The notes under the pieces: model-generated | Seen by the model: the letters and a program-made list of their open reading frames with translations, nothing else | Told to the model about the DNA's origin: nothing | Databases searched by the model: none | Assembly: GCA_027622275.1 (NCBI GenBank) | Contig: JAQBZB010000015.1 | Coordinates: 1 to 59,331, forward strand | From: Planctomycetota bacterium | Lineage (GTDB): Bacteria; Planctomycetota; Planctomycetia; Pirellulales; Pirellulaceae | Reading direction: 5' to 3' | DNA: 59,331 nt | Part shown: in pieces, positions 9,061 through 17,572 of the stretch | How the letters are laid out: every line of letters begins with the position of its first letter | How positions within the stretch are numbered: position 1 is the stretch's first letter | Program-made: the position numbers and the translations under genes

Positions 9061-10479
9061 ATGCGGCCATCGACATCGTGTTTCGTTCTGTGCGTGCTGG
9101 TTGTGTCCGCTTCATTGGTCGTCGCGCAAGACCCGTTGCCGGCGCTCGACCCAGCCGCGGCGGACAAGCTCAGTTTTCGCAACGACGTGCAGCCGATTCT
9201 CAAGCGGCACTGCTGGGGCTGCCATTCGGCGGCCAAGCCGGAAGGCGGACTGCGGCTGGATTCGGTGGCGGCCATGCTCAAAGGCGGAGACAGCGGGCCG
9301 CTGTTCGAACCCGGCAAGCCCGACGAAAGCGCGCTCGTGCAAATGATCATCGGCCCTGAGCCCGAGATGCCGAAGAAGCAACCGCCTTTGTCCGTCGCCA
9401 AAATCCAGATACTGCGGCATTGGATTCTCGCAGGCGCGAAAGATGATTCGCCAGCAGCGGGCTCGCCCTCGACGATTCAGATTCCGGAAACGTATCTTTC
9501 GCCGCCGGCCGTCACCAGCGCGGCGCTCAGTCCGGATGGCAAGTTGCTGGCGGCGGCATGCCGCAGCGAAGTGGTCTTGATCGACGTTGATGCCGAATCC
9601 GCGCCGCGCCGTTTGCCGACCGAAAGCGGCTTGCTCACGCATGTCGAATTCAATGCGGACGGGACGCTGCTGGCCGCGGCGGGAGGCTCGCCCGCGCAAT
9701 ACGGTGATGTACGTTTTTTCAATCCGGCGGATGGAACCGTCGTTTCCGGTCGGCGAATTGGCCACGACACGTTGTTTCGCGGCAATTTCGCTCCCGATGG
9801 AAAGTCAATTGCCTTCGGCGGCGCGGATGGAGCGATTCACATCGTCCCGCTGGATGCGAATGCGCCGGTGCGTAGTTTCGATTTGCACAGTGACTGGATT
9901 CTGGATGTCGCTTACTCACCCGACGGCACCATGCTGATCAGCGGCGGGCGCGATAAGGCGACAAAGATCTCGTCGGTGGAAACCGGTGAGTTATTACGCA
10001 GCGTCGACGGTTCCACGGAACTGGTCAGCGCGGTCGCGGCTGACGAGCAGTTCGCGGTCTCCGCCGGACGGGCGCGAACGCTGATCGGATACGAACTGAA
10101 GACGGCACTCAGCGGCGTTGGCGTCACCGGCAGCGGCAATGGTGCGCAGCCGGTTACCAACCGCGATCAATATGTGAAGAATTTTGAAGGCCAGCCGGGT
10201 GAAGTCCTGGATATGGCTTTCAGCGGCGACCGCAAACTGGTTGCCGTCGCGGGCGACTTCGCGGAAGTCCGCGTCTACCAAATTGCCGATCGCCAGCGAG
10301 TCGCCACGATCAGCAACGTGCCGGCTCCCATTTACAGCGTCGCGCTAAACGCCGACGGCACGCGGTTGGCGCTGGGCAGCAAGAGTGGACAAGTTCAAGT
10401 CTATCGACTGCCAGAAGGGACGCTCTTAAAATCCGTCGTCCCCGTCCCGCTCGCGCCGGCAAATCAAACGGCCCTCTAA
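9061..10479 (+). CDS. PSCyt1 haem-domain protein with WD40 repeats
   Basis: This 472-residue protein starts at ATG 9061, chosen because it opens a good signal peptide (SCFVLCVLVVSASLVVAQ). Upstream in-frame sequence overlaps the previous gene and the palindromes. The PSCyt1 domain carries a CxxCH motif (HCWGCHSAAKPEGG, about residue 50), followed by about six WD40-like blades with hallmark stretches such as LSPDGKLLAAAC, YSPDGTMLISGGRDK and LNADGTRLALGS. It is predicted to be a periplasmic c-type cytochrome-like beta-propeller protein. It is the last gene of the operon beginning at 1874, 89 bp after the DUF1553 gene. Confidence 0.85.
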   Translation: MRPSTSCFVLCVLVVSASLVVAQDPLPALDPAAADKLSFRNDVQPILKRHCWGCHSAAKPEGGLRLDSVAAMLKGGDSGPLFEPGKPDESALVQMIIGPEPEMPKKQPPLSVAKIQILRHWILAGAKDDSPAAGSPSTIQIPETYLSPPAVTSAALSPDGKLLAAACRSEVVLIDVDAESAPRRLPTESGLLTHVEFNADGTLLAAAGGSPAQYGDVRFFNPADGTVVSGRRIGHDTLFRGNFAPDGKSIAFGGADGAIHIVPLDANAPVRSFDLHSDWILDVAYSPDGTMLISGGRDKATKISSVETGELLRSVDGSTELVSAVAADEQFAVSAGRARTLIGYELKTALSGVGVTGSGNGAQPVTNRDQYVKNFEGQPGEVLDMAFSGDRKLVAVAGDFAEVRVYQIADRQRVATISNVPAPIYSVALNADGTRLALGSKSGQVQVYRLPEGTLLKSVVPVPLAPANQTAL

Positions 10480-10541
10480 TGATGGGCCGCTTGGCGTGGT
10501 AGTGTATTCCTAGACGATTCGCGACGCCAGGAGAAAATCAC

Positions 10542-10811
10542 ATGAGGAAGCACGACGAAGCGTATTGGCGGGCCTATTGTCGAGCTGGGGCAAAACTAGG
10601 TTTCCATATCCACCTGGTCGCTTATATCACGGTCAATCTGTTGCTGGTGTTCATCAATTACAGCACGAGCCCGCAATACTTGTGGTTCCGCTGGCCGCTG
10701 TTGGGTTGGGGAATTGGCCTGTTGTTTCACTGGTTGGCAGTGTTTGTGAGACCGAAACTCATGCGGCACTTCATCCAGCGTGAACTTGAGAAAAATCGCT
10801 CGGGTGACTGA
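10542..10811 (+). CDS. 2TM-domain small membrane protein
   Basis: This 89-residue protein starts at ATG 10542, preceded by a clear AGGAG with an 8-base spacer. It has two transmembrane helices (GFHIHLVAYITVNLLLVFIN and the LLGWGIGLLFHWLAVFV segment), a charged N-terminus and a basic C-terminal tail (RPKLMRHFIQRELEKN). This matches the widespread 2TM domain family, which occurs alone or fused to sensor proteins. No function is known for the stand-alone form. It follows the WD40 gene by 62 bp. Confidence 0.75.
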   Translation: MRKHDEAYWRAYCRAGAKLGFHIHLVAYITVNLLLVFINYSTSPQYLWFRWPLLGWGIGLLFHWLAVFVRPKLMRHFIQRELEKNRSGD

Positions 10812-11133
10812 CGGCAACTCTCACGATATGCCGCTCGCGGTTGAAAGTGCTAATCCGGATTATTCATCAACCGCCTGGCGATAGCGGACCTCCCTATCGA
10901 GTCACTCATTGAACGATTGCGCCGCGTTGTTGGCCGTGAGTTAACCCCACGCGAAAGAATGCAATACCGCGGCAGCCAACAACAGCTTTCTGCGCGCCGG
11001 CCCGCGAAAAAAAAGAGCACTAGTTCTCGGCACAAAAGCGCCCCGCTGCCTGCTTCCGAATTGCGTTCAGCCTACCTCCGAGAGTCTGGCTAGGCTTGAT
11101 CACTAGAAATCAACTCGGATCCAAGTGGCAGCT
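10812..11133. other. Intergenic region with a half-copy of a dispersed repeat
   Basis: No gene is supported here. The stretch 10851-10888 (containing attcatcaaccgcctggcg) closely resembles 16463-16498, where the same sequence forms the left part of a palindromic element. This copy has lost its inverted partner, so it looks like a decayed repeat. The region separates the 3' ends of two convergent genes. No clear intrinsic terminator with a T-run was seen. Confidence 0.5.
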
Positions 11134-13098
11134 CTAACTTTCAGGGAGCCACTGGTTGAGAACTTTCTTCTTATCCTCTTCGGTTCCCGTGGCGAGCAGC
11201 CGGCCAAAGTCAACGCCCAGTATTTTCTCGTACGCCGCGAACAAGGCGTGTTCGTCCAACAACCCCTTGGCGTGGTACATCCGTGCTTCGGCCAAGATCG
11301 GCAGCGGGTTCTCATGCTGTTCAGCGGCCAGGCTTTCAACTCGCTTGGCAGCGAGTTGAGCGTCCACGATGGCCGGCAGATCGGTCATTTTGAAGTTAGC
11401 ATCGATCGCCTCGAAGAGTTTCTCGAACTCTTTATCAACGCCATCCTCCTTACCGTCAGCGCGATCCTTTTGGATGCTGATGTTGTTGAACTTCTTGGTC
11501 GTGTGAAGTTTCTTTTGATACTTCGCGTCAAGCAACATGAGTGTCGAGTCGTTCGCGACGAGCCCGGTACTTGCCGTCACGCGGATTTTCATATCGACAA
11601 GGACGAGCGCGTCAATGCCATCCTCGCGGGCTCGATCGACCAATTCCTTCTGCGTTCCGACACCAAGCATCGACAGGCCCGGCATGATCTGGGCCACCTG
11701 CGTAGCCGCCGCAGCGTCTGCTCCACCACCACCTGATCGACCGCCCGGTCCAGCCGACCCAAATCCAGCACCGCCCGGTCCAGCCGACCCAAATCCAGCC
11801 GCCCCGCCCCCTCCTCCGTCTCCCGCACCGCCGCCAGTGTTTCTCCGACCGCCACCTTCGGCACCCTGCATCGCTTTCTTGAGGACTTCGCCGAAATTGC
11901 CTTGCATCACGCGCATGGTATAGGCAGCCACCAACTTGTCACCCAGCTCACCAGTGTTTTTCGAGAAGAGCGAGTTGTTGCCCCCGCCACTGCCCTCACC
12001 GCCACCACCGCCGCCGATAGCTTCACCGCCGCCGCCGACATAACCGCCGCCTCCAGCCTCGCCGCCACCTCGGTTCTCGCCTTTGGTTGGAATTTTTTGT
12101 TCCGAGCCAACGGGCTTCGGATCACCGGTGAAGTTGCGAGGTGCCGTGATGACGAAGCCCACTCCCCAACGAACGGCGAGCTTGGGTTGCCTCAATCCGC
12201 CGACCCATCGAATCGTCGGAAGAAGGCTTTCGGCACCGGCATCCGTTGTCAGTGCGTGCGCATACAGAAATTGCATCGCGTCTTTCTCTTTTCCGCGACG
12301 AAATGCCAATTGTGCCTGGCCCTCGAACCCCTCCGGAACTTTCTCTGCAACAGCACCGCCGCCGGGACCACCCGGCCCACTAGAGAACGCCCCTTCGGAC
12401 CCCAGACCTACAGGATTCGCGCCACCGGGATTCGCGCCACCGGGATTCGCGCCACCGGGATTCGCGCCACCGGGATTCGCGCCAGTAGGATTCGCTCCGC
12501 CGGGAAACGCGCCAGCAGGATTCGCTCCACCGAGATTCGCTCCACCGAGATTCGCACCAGCAGGATTCGCTCCGCCGGGATTCGCTCCAGCGAGATTCGC
12601 ACCGCCAGGATCCCCGCCAGCAAGATTCGCTCCTTCCGTCGCACCCGGAGGGCCCGCACCGTTTGCTCCGTAAGCCGCCGCCATCGCCGCTGAATCACCA
12701 CCTGGGACTGCGCCGCTTTCACCGCCGGGGCTGAACTCTTGCATATTCATTCCGGCCGCAGTAGGGTCGGGCGCGCCACTGCCGGCCATCCCGGCAGCCA
12801 TGTCTGGACCGCCAGCTGTACCCATCATGTTGGTGCTATCGGGAGCCCCCATGCCACTGCCACCGGCCGGCATCGCTGCCCCACCGGTCGGCATCGCTGC
12901 CCCACCGGTCGGCATCGCTGCCCCACCGGCCGGCATCGCTGCCCCACCGGCCGGCATCGCTGCCCCACCGCCGCTCGCAGATGCTGCGCCGCTACTACTC
13001 TCAGCAACAGCACCAGAATCCGTGGCAGCACCTCCGCCGCAACCGACAAATGCGGCCAGTGCCGAAGCCAACAACCAAATGGGAAGCGAACGGGACAT
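11134..13098 (-). CDS. Glycine-rich repeat lipoprotein, function unknown
   Basis: This 654-residue protein starts at ATG 13098. The N-terminus WLLASALAAFVGC gives a lipoprotein signal with Cys20 as acylation site. Residues about 40-290 are low complexity: five heptads of the type GGAAMPA, then about 14 pentads of the type G-G-A-N-P/L. A globular segment (GFEGQAQLAFRRGKEKDAMQF) follows, then more Gly-rich linkers, and a folded C-terminus of about 190 residues (IDALVLVDMKIRVTASTG). The pentads recall pentapeptide repeats (A-N/D-L-x-x), but Pro and Gly dominate, so a beta-helix is doubtful. It is divergent from the dehydrogenase gene at 13403. No family was recognised. Confidence 0.7.
   Translation of the reverse strand: MSRSLPIWLLASALAAFVGCGGGAATDSGAVAESSSGAASASGGGAAMPAGGAAMPAGGAAMPTGGAAMPTGGAAMPAGGSGMGAPDSTNMMGTAGGPDMAAGMAGSGAPDPTAAGMNMQEFSPGGESGAVPGGDSAAMAAAYGANGAGPPGATEGANLAGGDPGGANLAGANPGGANPAGANLGGANLGGANPAGAFPGGANPTGANPGGANPGGANPGGANPGGANPVGLGSEGAFSSGPGGPGGGAVAEKVPEGFEGQAQLAFRRGKEKDAMQFLYAHALTTDAGAESLLPTIRWVGGLRQPKLAVRWGVGFVITAPRNFTGDPKPVGSEQKIPTKGENRGGGEAGGGGYVGGGGEAIGGGGGGEGSGGGNNSLFSKNTGELGDKLVAAYTMRVMQGNFGEVLKKAMQGAEGGGRRNTGGGAGDGGGGGAAGFGSAGPGGAGFGSAGPGGRSGGGGADAAAATQVAQIMPGLSMLGVGTQKELVDRAREDGIDALVLVDMKIRVTASTGLVANDSTLMLLDAKYQKKLHTTKKFNNISIQKDRADGKEDGVDKEFEKLFEAIDANFKMTDLPAIVDAQLAAKRVESLAAEQHENPLPILAEARMYHAKGLLDEHALFAAYEKILGVDFGRLLATGTEEDKKKVLNQWLPES
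12415..12625. repeat. 15-bp coding tandem repeat
   Basis: About fourteen copies of a 15-bp unit (ttcgcgccaccggga and variants) lie inside the lipoprotein gene and encode G-G-A-N-P type pentads. The first five copies are nearly identical and later ones diverge, which indicates recent expansion at one end. Confidence 0.85.
12871..12970. repeat. 21-bp coding tandem repeat
   Basis: Nearly five copies of a 21-bp unit begin with catcgctgccccaccgg at 12871, 12892, 12913, 12934 and 12955 (last one partial). They encode GGAAMPA/GGAAMPT heptads of the lipoprotein. Copies differ only at one or two bases. Confidence 0.9.
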
Positions 13099-13402
13099 AA
13101 CAACCTCACTTTTTTGAGCAGGTGGGCGGGAGAGTGCTCTTGCTTCAAGACACCAACAACTTGCCACATTATGCCAAGCTGGAACTCACCTGTCGAGGAA
13201 CAATCGCGGTTTGTCGCTTCACGCTCACTCGGCGGCGTGTCGGAGGGGATCGCTGTCGGTTCCAGGCGAACCCGAGCCAATTCAGCGTATTCGAGTTCGC
13301 GTCAAGGTTGCCACGCGATGCACCTCAACTCATAATCGATGCGAAGATTTGAGACTCTTCATGGAAACTAACGGTTGCTCAAGATAGGTAAAGGACCCCG
13401 TC
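13099..13402. promoter_or_regulatory. Divergent promoter region, no gene
   Basis: This 304-bp gap lies between two divergent start codons (13098 on the - strand, 13403 on the + strand) and must carry promoters for both. I see no convincing -35/-10 pair, hairpin or operator. An AAAGGA about 8 bases before 13403 is the likely ribosome binding site of the + strand gene. Short open frames here lack coding character. Confidence 0.4.
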
Positions 13403-15196
13403 ATGCGGCTTTTTACGCTTGGAATTCTAGGCTTTGCCCTTACTTGCCACTGCGTTACGGCACAGGAAGAGTTCGTCCCGCGTCGGCAAGACAAGCCCCC
13501 CGGGCCGCCCTTGTCGCCGCAGGATGCGATTGCCAACATGACCGTTCCGGAAGGGTTCTCGGTCGAGCTGGTCGCCGCCGAGCCGCAGATTCAGAATCCG
13601 GTTGCGATGGCGTTCGACGAACGCGGCCGGATCTGGATTACCGAAAGTTTCGAGTATCCGCGCTTCGAAGCAGGTCCGGGGCGCGATCGAGTGAAGGTCC
13701 TCGAAGACACCGACGGTGACGGCACCGCCGACAAAGTCACCATCTTCGCGGAAGGTTTAAACATTCCATCCGGGATCGCGATCGGGCATGGCGGTGTGTG
13801 GGTCGCGAACGCTCCCGACATCCTCTTCCTGCAGGACACGGATGGTGACGGCAAGGCCGACAAGCGAGAAGTCGTCGTCACCGGCTTTGGTCGCGACGAC
13901 ACGCATGAATTGCCCAACGCGTTGAGCTGGGGACCAGACGGTTACTTGTACGGACTGAATGGCGTGTTCAACAACAGCCATGTGAAACAGAACGGCCAGG
14001 ACTTTCAGTTCACGTGTGCGATGTTTCGGATCGATCCTCGCACGCGTAAGTTCGAGGTGTTTGCCGAAGGGACGAGCAATCCGTGGGGCATCGCGTGGGA
14101 CCCGGAAGGGAGCGCTTTCATCAGCGCCTGTGTGATCGACCATCTGTGGCATATCACCGAGAGCGGTTACTACCATCGGCAAGGAGGCCCGTATCCGCCG
14201 TTCACTTGGAAGATCGATTCGATCGTCGACTACAAGCACCAACTGGCCGCCTACTGCGGCATCGAGTATTTCGACAGCGATGCGTACCCCGCCGAGTATC
14301 GCGATCGCCTGTACATGGGAAACATCCACGGTGGCTGTATCAACGTCGATGAATTGTCGCGCAGCGGCTCGACGTACCGCGGCAAACTGGCTCCCGATTT
14401 CCTGACGGCGAACGATGTCTGGTTCATGCCCGTCGCGCAGAAGATCGGCCCCGATGGCTGTCTGTACGTGTTGGATTGGTACGACCGCTTCCATTGTTAT
14501 CAAGACGCCCGTGCTCATCCCGACAAAGTCGACCGGGGCCACGGTCGGTTGTATCGGGTTCGTTACAAAGACACCCCGCGGGCGAAGCCCTTCGATTTGA
14601 CGAAGGAATCGGGCGACGAGCTGATCGCTCGCCTGCACAGCCCGAATCTGTTTTATCGCAGCCTCGCCCAGCGAGTCCTCGTCGAGCGAACGGATGCGGC
14701 CACCAACCAGAAGCTCGCCGCGTTGGTGCTGAACGACGCGGCTTCGCACAAGACGCGGATGCACGCCCTTTGGTCGCTGGTCGGACAAGGCACTTTGGAC
14801 GCCGAATTCCATGCGACACTGCTGAGTTCACCTCACGCCAGCCTGCGGGCTTGGGGAGTGCGGGCCGCCGGCAACTCCGCAAAGGTCGAAGACGGACTTC
14901 GCCACAAGATCGCCACGATGTCGGCCGACGAATCGGCGGATGTGCAACTGCAAGTCGCGATTGCCGCCGGCAAAATCGAAGGGCTCGATCCGTTGCCGAT
15001 CTGGGTCGAAGTGCTTGCCAACAGCGGCGACGACGCTTTGATCCCGCACATCGTCTGGCAGAATCTGCATCCGACGCTCGGCGATCGAGCCAAAGAGTTC
15101 CTCGCCCTGGTCAAGGCGCAAGATCTGCAAGCCTCGCCCAACCTCAAGAAGATCATGCCGCGTGTCACGGAACGGATTCTGGTCAACAAGAAGTAA
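13403..15196 (+). CDS. PVC-type membrane-bound dehydrogenase domain protein (beta-propeller plus HEAT-like tail)
   Basis: This 597-residue secreted protein has signal peptide LFTLGILGFALTCHCVTAQ. Residues about 40-400 form a six-bladed glucose/sorbosone-dehydrogenase-like propeller with PEGFSVELVA, NPVAMAFDERGRIWI and two calcium-loop-like DTDGDGxADK motifs. GNIHGGCINVDEL and LDWYDR follow. The C-terminal 190 residues are alpha-helical and HEAT-like. In this family a C-terminal haem domain usually follows on the same chain. Here the chain stops and the haem domain is encoded by the next gene, 2 bp downstream. The reaction and substrate are unknown. Confidence 0.88.
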   Translation: MRLFTLGILGFALTCHCVTAQEEFVPRRQDKPPGPPLSPQDAIANMTVPEGFSVELVAAEPQIQNPVAMAFDERGRIWITESFEYPRFEAGPGRDRVKVLEDTDGDGTADKVTIFAEGLNIPSGIAIGHGGVWVANAPDILFLQDTDGDGKADKREVVVTGFGRDDTHELPNALSWGPDGYLYGLNGVFNNSHVKQNGQDFQFTCAMFRIDPRTRKFEVFAEGTSNPWGIAWDPEGSAFISACVIDHLWHITESGYYHRQGGPYPPFTWKIDSIVDYKHQLAAYCGIEYFDSDAYPAEYRDRLYMGNIHGGCINVDELSRSGSTYRGKLAPDFLTANDVWFMPVAQKIGPDGCLYVLDWYDRFHCYQDARAHPDKVDRGHGRLYRVRYKDTPRAKPFDLTKESGDELIARLHSPNLFYRSLAQRVLVERTDAATNQKLAALVLNDAASHKTRMHALWSLVGQGTLDAEFHATLLSSPHASLRAWGVRAAGNSAKVEDGLRHKIATMSADESADVQLQVAIAAGKIEGLDPLPIWVEVLANSGDDALIPHIVWQNLHPTLGDRAKEFLALVKAQDLQASPNLKKIMPRVTERILVNKK

Positions 15197-15198
15197 GC

Positions 15199-16452
15199 AT
15201 GAAGTTCGCCCTCGCTATTACCGCGCTGCTGTTGCTTCCGTCGATCGTCGTGGCGGAGGACGTGGAGTCTGTCGTCACGCTGCTCGAATTTGTCATCGAC
15301 GTGGATGAAGAGACCGCCGCGAAATGCTTGGCGACGCTTCGCGAGCGCGTGCAAAGCGGCGAGGTCACTGGCCCACAGCGTGCTGCGATCCGCAAGCAAC
15401 TCGGCGGCAAGCTGCAAGAAGTTCTCGCCGCCGGGCGAAAATCGCCGCTCTACATCGACGCGCTCCTGCTGGCGACTTCGTGGGGCGACAAAGATGCCGC
15501 CGAACAGGGTCGAAGTATTGTCGGTGACGCGAAAGAGACCGAACCGCATCGCATCGCGGCCATCGACGCACTGACGGCCGCTCGCGATGTCGAGTTCTTA
15601 TCGTCCGCGAGTTCGCTGCTTGGTGCTAAGTCGGTGCCGGAACTCATTCAAGCGCGGCTGCTCGGCGCGTTGGGACGTTACGACGATCCAACCGTCGCGA
15701 AACTCGTGCTCGCATGTTACGCACAACTCGTTCCCGATTTGCAGCCGCAAGCGATCGAGCTTCTGACCCAACGAGCAATCTGGAGCCGCCAACTGCTAGA
15801 CGCGATCGGGCGCAAGGACTTGCCGACGAGCGTTCTGAACGTCAACCAAGTCCGCACGTTGCTCGCCAGCCCCGACAAAGAGATCGCGGCGTTGGTGCAA
15901 AGCAAGTGGGGGGCCGTGCGGACAGAACGGAATCCCGAACGCGAACGAGTGATTCGCGACATGCACGATCAGCTAAGTCACTCGTCGGGCAACCCGCACC
16001 GAGGCCGCGAAGTTTTCAATCGTGTCTGCGGCCAATGCCACAAGATCTATGGAGTGGGGCAAGAAGTAGGGCCCGAGATTACGGCTAACGGCCGCGGATC
16101 GTTCGAGCATCTGCTGGCCAACGTCTTCGATCCGAGTCTGGTCATCGGTGCTTCGTACCAGGCTCGGATGGTGCTGACCGCGGACGGCCGCGTGCTCACC
16201 GGCTTGCTCGCGGAAGACAACGAGCAACGGATCGTCTTAAAGACACAGGGCGGCAAGCTGGAGATCGTGCCCCGCGAAGAAGTCGACGAGATCGCGATCA
16301 GCAAGCTATCGCTGATGCCGGAAGGTCTCGAGAAACAACTCCCGCCCGAGCAACTCGCGGATCTGTTCGCGTTCCTCTCGCTCGACCAGCCGCCGGACAA
16401 TCCCAACGCCGTTCCCATCGCCGGCACGCCGCCGCAGCTAATTCAAGAGTGA
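15199..16452 (+). CDS. Secreted c-type cytochrome with HEAT-like N-terminus (Pirellula-type haem-binding domain)
   Basis: This 417-residue protein starts at ATG 15199, two bases after the upstream stop, with its own signal peptide (FALAITALLLLPSIVVA). A helical repeat region spans about residues 20-260. The haem domain follows with CGQCHKIYGVGQEVGPEIT (CxxCH, about residue 277), then LLANVFDPSLVI, VLTADGRVLTGLLAED and MPEGLEKQLPPEQLADL. This matches the haem-binding domain that normally ends the dehydrogenase fusion. The two proteins presumably form an electron-transfer pair in the periplasm. The gene at 31612 shows the fused arrangement. Confidence 0.88.
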   Translation: MKFALAITALLLLPSIVVAEDVESVVTLLEFVIDVDEETAAKCLATLRERVQSGEVTGPQRAAIRKQLGGKLQEVLAAGRKSPLYIDALLLATSWGDKDAAEQGRSIVGDAKETEPHRIAAIDALTAARDVEFLSSASSLLGAKSVPELIQARLLGALGRYDDPTVAKLVLACYAQLVPDLQPQAIELLTQRAIWSRQLLDAIGRKDLPTSVLNVNQVRTLLASPDKEIAALVQSKWGAVRTERNPERERVIRDMHDQLSHSSGNPHRGREVFNRVCGQCHKIYGVGQEVGPEITANGRGSFEHLLANVFDPSLVIGASYQARMVLTADGRVLTGLLAEDNEQRIVLKTQGGKLEIVPREEVDEIAISKLSLMPEGLEKQLPPEQLADLFAFLSLDQPPDNPNAVPIAGTPPQLIQE

Positions 16453-16479
16453 TGCAGAATCATCATACGGATAATTCAT

Positions 16480-16548
16480 CAGCCGCTTGGCGATAGCCTG
16501 CGGTTCTCGCGAAGTTCGCGAGAACCGCACGCTATCGCGTAGCGGCTG
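16480..16548. repeat. Palindromic repeat, family A
   Basis: This is a long imperfect palindrome: cagccgcttggcgatag at the left and ctatcgcgtagcggctg at the right, with an inner perfect stem tgcggttctcgcgaa/ttcgcgagaaccgca. It lies 27 bp after the cytochrome stop. A related half-copy is at 10851-10888. It may serve as a terminator for the + strand operon. Confidence 0.85.
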
Positions 16549-16563
16549 ATTTACACGTCGGGG

Positions 16564-16635
16564 TGGCTGGGGTCGAGTCTTCGAGCCCCCAGAGTCGTGA
16601 TTGCTGCTGGGGGCTCGCGGACTCGACCCCAGCCA
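16564..16635. repeat. Palindromic repeat, family B
   Basis: A second, unrelated palindrome starts 15 bp further: tggctggggtcgagtc...gagcccccag at the left and ctgggggctcg...gactcgaccccagcca at the right. It sits between convergent genes (stops at 16452 and 16657), so the two palindromes together may end transcription from both sides. Confidence 0.85.
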
Positions 16636-16656
16636 CACGGCCGCACCGTGCAAACG

Positions 16657-17469
16657 CTACTCGGCGTCCGGCATCGGATACGGCGTGGCGAAAGCGGCGA
16701 ACGCTCCCAAACCGCCGTCGACTTCCAAGTCCGTGCCGGTGATGAACGAAGCATCGTCACTCGAAAGCCACAGCACCGCGTTGGCGACTTCTTCAGGCTG
16801 GCCCAATCGTCCGACCGGATGCCGGTTCGCGATCTCGGCCGCGCCGCCCTGCTTCGCCAAGCTTGCCCGCACCAGCGGTGTATCGATGGCACCGGGCGAA
16901 ACCGAGACGACTCGTATTCCATCTCGCGCGTACTCGACGCCCCATTGGCGCGCCTGCATGATGTTGCCCGCTTTGATCGGCCCATAGGCACCGACCTCCC
17001 GCGCCGTTCGATGTCCTTGCCCGCTGGCGATGTTTACGACAACACCGCTCTGCTGCTGCCGCATCTGTTGCAAGGCGTACTTAGCGAGAAACGTGTACCC
17101 CGAGAAATTGATTGCCACCAGGCGGTGCCACACTTCCGCCGGCAGTTCATGCAACGGGACGTACGACTCTTTCGGTTGGATCGCGGCGTTGTTAACCAAG
17201 ATGTCCAAAGCACTAAACCGCTCGACACTCCACGCGATCGCCGCGCGGCATTGCTCTTCGTCAGCAGTGTCGCAGCGATAGAAGTTCACACGCTCGGGAA
17301 GACGCGCGGCGGCTTCTTCATCAACATCCAAACAGACAACTCCTGCTGCATTCGAATCAACGAACGCCCGGCAGATCGCCAGCCCAATCCCGCTACACCC
17401 GCCGGACACAACCGCCACGCGTCCCGTGTTGTCGTATTGGACGCTTCCGCGCGGCCGAACCTGTGCCAT
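16657..17469 (-). CDS. Short-chain dehydrogenase/reductase (SDR)
   Basis: This 270-residue classical SDR starts at ATG 17469 (MAQVRP). The longer open frame to 17571 adds a tail without family similarity and would nearly reach the kinase gene. Rossmann motif SGGCSGIG is a variant of TGxxxGIG. An acidic residue after strand 2 (VCLDVDEE) favours NAD(H). NNAA, catalytic Ser in NIASGQG, and YxxxK as AYGPIK follow, then SPGAIDTPL and the C-terminal EVDGG. It is an NAD-dependent oxidoreductase of unknown substrate, 103 bp downstream of the kinase gene. Confidence 0.9.
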   Translation of the reverse strand: MAQVRPRGSVQYDNTGRVAVVSGGCSGIGLAICRAFVDSNAAGVVCLDVDEEAAARLPERVNFYRCDTADEEQCRAAIAWSVERFSALDILVNNAAIQPKESYVPLHELPAEVWHRLVAINFSGYTFLAKYALQQMRQQQSGVVVNIASGQGHRTAREVGAYGPIKAGNIMQARQWGVEYARDGIRVVSVSPGAIDTPLVRASLAKQGGAAEIANRHPVGRLGQPEEVANAVLWLSSDDASFITGTDLEVDGGLGAFAAFATPYPMPDAE

Positions 17470-17572
17470 GACCTTCGCTCCCAAAACATTGCGGACGATC
17501 GAGGTTCTTTGAAGATATGCCCTGGCTGGCGGTAAATCCAGACGCCGCCGAACTGCGTTCGCGCGAATCACG

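Noticed and set aside
12871-12970. Possible CRISPR array
   Set aside because: The units are 21 bp, directly adjacent and without spacers, and they encode an in-frame heptad repeat.
12408-13335. Open frames on both strands encoding Arg/Ile or Gly/Arg repeats
   Set aside because: They are alternate-frame readings of the lipoprotein tandem repeats; only the lipoprotein frame has a start, signal peptide and folded C-terminus.
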